23,586 nucleotides of DNA from NCBI GenBank assembly GCA_052035955.1, contig JBPOHD010000014.1, positions 1 through 23,586 of the forward strand, given 5' to 3'. Both the position numbers and the translations under genes were made by a program. Source of the stretch: JAEUNJ01 sp052035955. GTDB taxonomy: Bacteria > Pseudomonadota > Gammaproteobacteria > Burkholderiales > Rhodocyclaceae. The first letter of the stretch is position 1. Each line of letters begins with the position of its first letter. Shown here piece by piece: positions 22,548 through 23,586 of the stretch. The notes under the pieces were generated by a model. It was given only the letters and a program-made list of their open reading frames with translations, was not told the origin of the DNA and searched no databases.

Positions 22548-23586
22548 ATGGCCGGTACCCGCTTCCTCCTGGAAATCAATCCCCAGCTGCCCTCTCGTCT
22601 GGCCCGCCTGGACGAACTCGCCAACAACCTCTGGTACAGCTGGGACCGCCCCACCCGCACCCTCTTCGCCCGCATGGGGCAGAAGCTGTGGGGGGCCGTC
22701 GGCCACAGTCCGAAGGCCTTCCTCAAGCGCATCGACCAGCATCGGCTGGACGAGGCGGCGAGCGACCCGGTCTTTCTCGGCGCCATGGCGCGCGTGTTGT
22801 CGTCCTACGACACCTACCACAATGCCCCGCCCCGCGAGCAGTTCTCGCAACTCAAGGACGGGGACCTGATCGCCTATTTCTGCGCCGAGTTCGGCTTCCA
22901 CGAGAGCCTGCCGATCTATTCCGGCGGCCTCGGCATCCTTGCCGGCGACCACTGCAAGGCAGCCAGCGACATGGGCCTGCCCTTCATCGGCGTCGGCCTG
23001 CTCTACCGCCAGGGCTATTTCCACCAGACGCTTGACGCCGACGGCAAACAGCACGCGACCTACAGCGATTCGGATTTCGACGACCTGCCGGTGACACCGC
23101 TGCACGACGCCAGCGGACAGGAGATACTGATCGACATCGCCTTCCCCGGCCGCAACATCCACGTCAAGCTCTGGGAAGTCCGCGCCGGGCCTGTCCGCCT
23201 GATCCTGCTCGACACCTGGCTGGCGCAGAACGCGGCGCACGACCGCGAAATCACGCACCGCCTCTATGGCGGCGACCGCACGACACGCATCGAACAGGAG
23301 ATCCTGCTCGGTGTCGGCGGCGCCCGCGCCCTCGCCGCACTCGGCCTCAAACCGACGGTCTGGCATGTCAACGAAGGTCATGCCGCCTTCCTCATTCTCG
23401 AGCGCATCCGCGGCCTGGTCAGCAGCGGCCTGCCCTATGCGGCGGCCGTCGAGGCGGTGGCGGCCAATGTCGTGTTCACGACCCACACGCCGGTGCCGGC
23501 CGGCCACGACCATTTCTCCGAGGAAATGATCCGCCACTACTTCGCGCAGTGGTGCCAAGACCTTGGCCTGCCCTGCGAACAGCTGC
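22548..23586 (+). CDS. glgP: Alpha-glucan (glycogen) phosphorylase, N-terminal part
   Basis: The first 346 codons of a GT35 alpha-glucan phosphorylase of the kind with an N-terminal DUF3417 domain; the gene runs off the window. The enzyme releases glucose-1-phosphate from glycogen with PLP as cofactor. Residues about 10-110 form the DUF3417 part (LARLDELANNLWYSWDRPTR). Then come YFCAEFGFHESLPIYSGGLG, ILAGDHCKAASDMGLPFIGV, RQGYFHQTLDADG, and WHVNEGHAAFLILERIR followed by VVFTTHTPVPAGHD. The PLP lysine lies beyond the window. AAGGA at 22536-22540 supports the ATG at 22548. A TAGAAT at 22514-22519 overlaps the previous stop codon and could be an internal promoter, but the gap of 31 bases also fits co-transcription with the GH57 genes. 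Confidence 0.96.
   Translation, partial: MAGTRFLLEINPQLPSRLARLDELANNLWYSWDRPTRTLFARMGQKLWGAVGHSPKAFLKRIDQHRLDEAASDPVFLGAMARVLSSYDTYHNAPPREQFSQLKDGDLIAYFCAEFGFHESLPIYSGGLGILAGDHCKAASDMGLPFIGVGLLYRQGYFHQTLDADGKQHATYSDSDFDDLPVTPLHDASGQEILIDIAFPGRNIHVKLWEVRAGPVRLILLDTWLAQNAAHDREITHRLYGGDRTTRIEQEILLGVGGARALAALGLKPTVWHVNEGHAAFLILERIRGLVSSGLPYAAAVEAVAANVVFTTHTPVPAGHDHFSEEMIRHYFAQWCQDLGLPCEQL

Noticed and set aside
20342..22786. 814-codon open frame opposite the GH57 glucanotransferase
   Set aside because: The length is striking, but it mirrors the GH57 gene codon by codon and carries no domain. Long antisense frames are expected at this GC content.
1..23586. CRISPR arrays, tRNA or rRNA genes, insertion sequences, phage or toxin-antitoxin modules
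   Set aside because: No spaced direct repeats, tRNA-like folds, transposase or integrase motifs were seen by eye. Gene order and composition look like ordinary chromosome.

Overview
The window is a gene-dense, high-GC stretch of a Gram-negative chromosome. Most proteins look betaproteobacterial, and the Rhodocyclales/Zoogloeaceae type fits best. The evidence is the pmbA/yjgA divergent pair followed by mogA, TRAP transporters with a Tat-exported solute receptor, a lysine/alanine-rich DUF2934 protein, and TAGAAT-like -10 boxes. The taxonomic call is inference. I see no tRNA, rRNA, CRISPR array, insertion sequence or phage gene. No stretch longer than 300 bases lacks a gene; the longest gaps are about 150 bases.

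Layout. (1) 1-3001: the 3' end of an unrecognised gene, a convergent fused acyl-CoA:carboxylate CoA-transferase, and a divergent histidine phosphatase. (2) 3106-7095: an orphan TakP/lactate-type TRAP receptor ends at a bidirectional terminator. Facing it is a complete TRAP transporter, dctP-dctQ-dctM, on the minus strand. (3) 7161-9694: housekeeping genes pmbA (-), yjgA/darP (+) and mogA (+); the last two overlap by 4 nt. (4) 9713-12790: a two-domain protein with a C-terminal PilZ (c-di-GMP-binding) domain and an M17 aminopeptidase, both on the minus strand. (5) 12862-14660: thyA and glk, overlapping by 4 nt. (6) 14696-23586: a glycogen/alpha-glucan locus. A DUF2934 protein with a histone-H1-like tail is convergent with glgB. 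glgC, a GH57 glycosidase, a GH57 4-alpha-glucanotransferase and glgP (cut by the window end) then run on the plus strand.

How the genes work together. Glk makes glucose-6-phosphate, GlgC makes ADP-glucose and GlgB branches the polymer. The two GH57 enzymes probably remodel or trim alpha-glucan chains, and GlgP releases glucose-1-phosphate. Glycogen synthase (glgA) is not in the window. The TRAP genes and the CoA-transferase point to uptake and activation of short organic acids, which suits a bacterium that lives on carboxylates and stores glycogen.

The most interesting signals are four. A perfect FNR/DNR-type dyad lies exactly 41.5 bp upstream of the predicted start of the DUF2934 transcript. 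Two tiny stop/start-overlapping reading frames lead into the TTG-started GH57 glucanotransferase. The PilZ protein has an uncharacterised N-terminal domain. The orphan TRAP receptor sits tail to tail with an unrelated full TRAP operon. I did not find clear evidence of a wholly new biological system.
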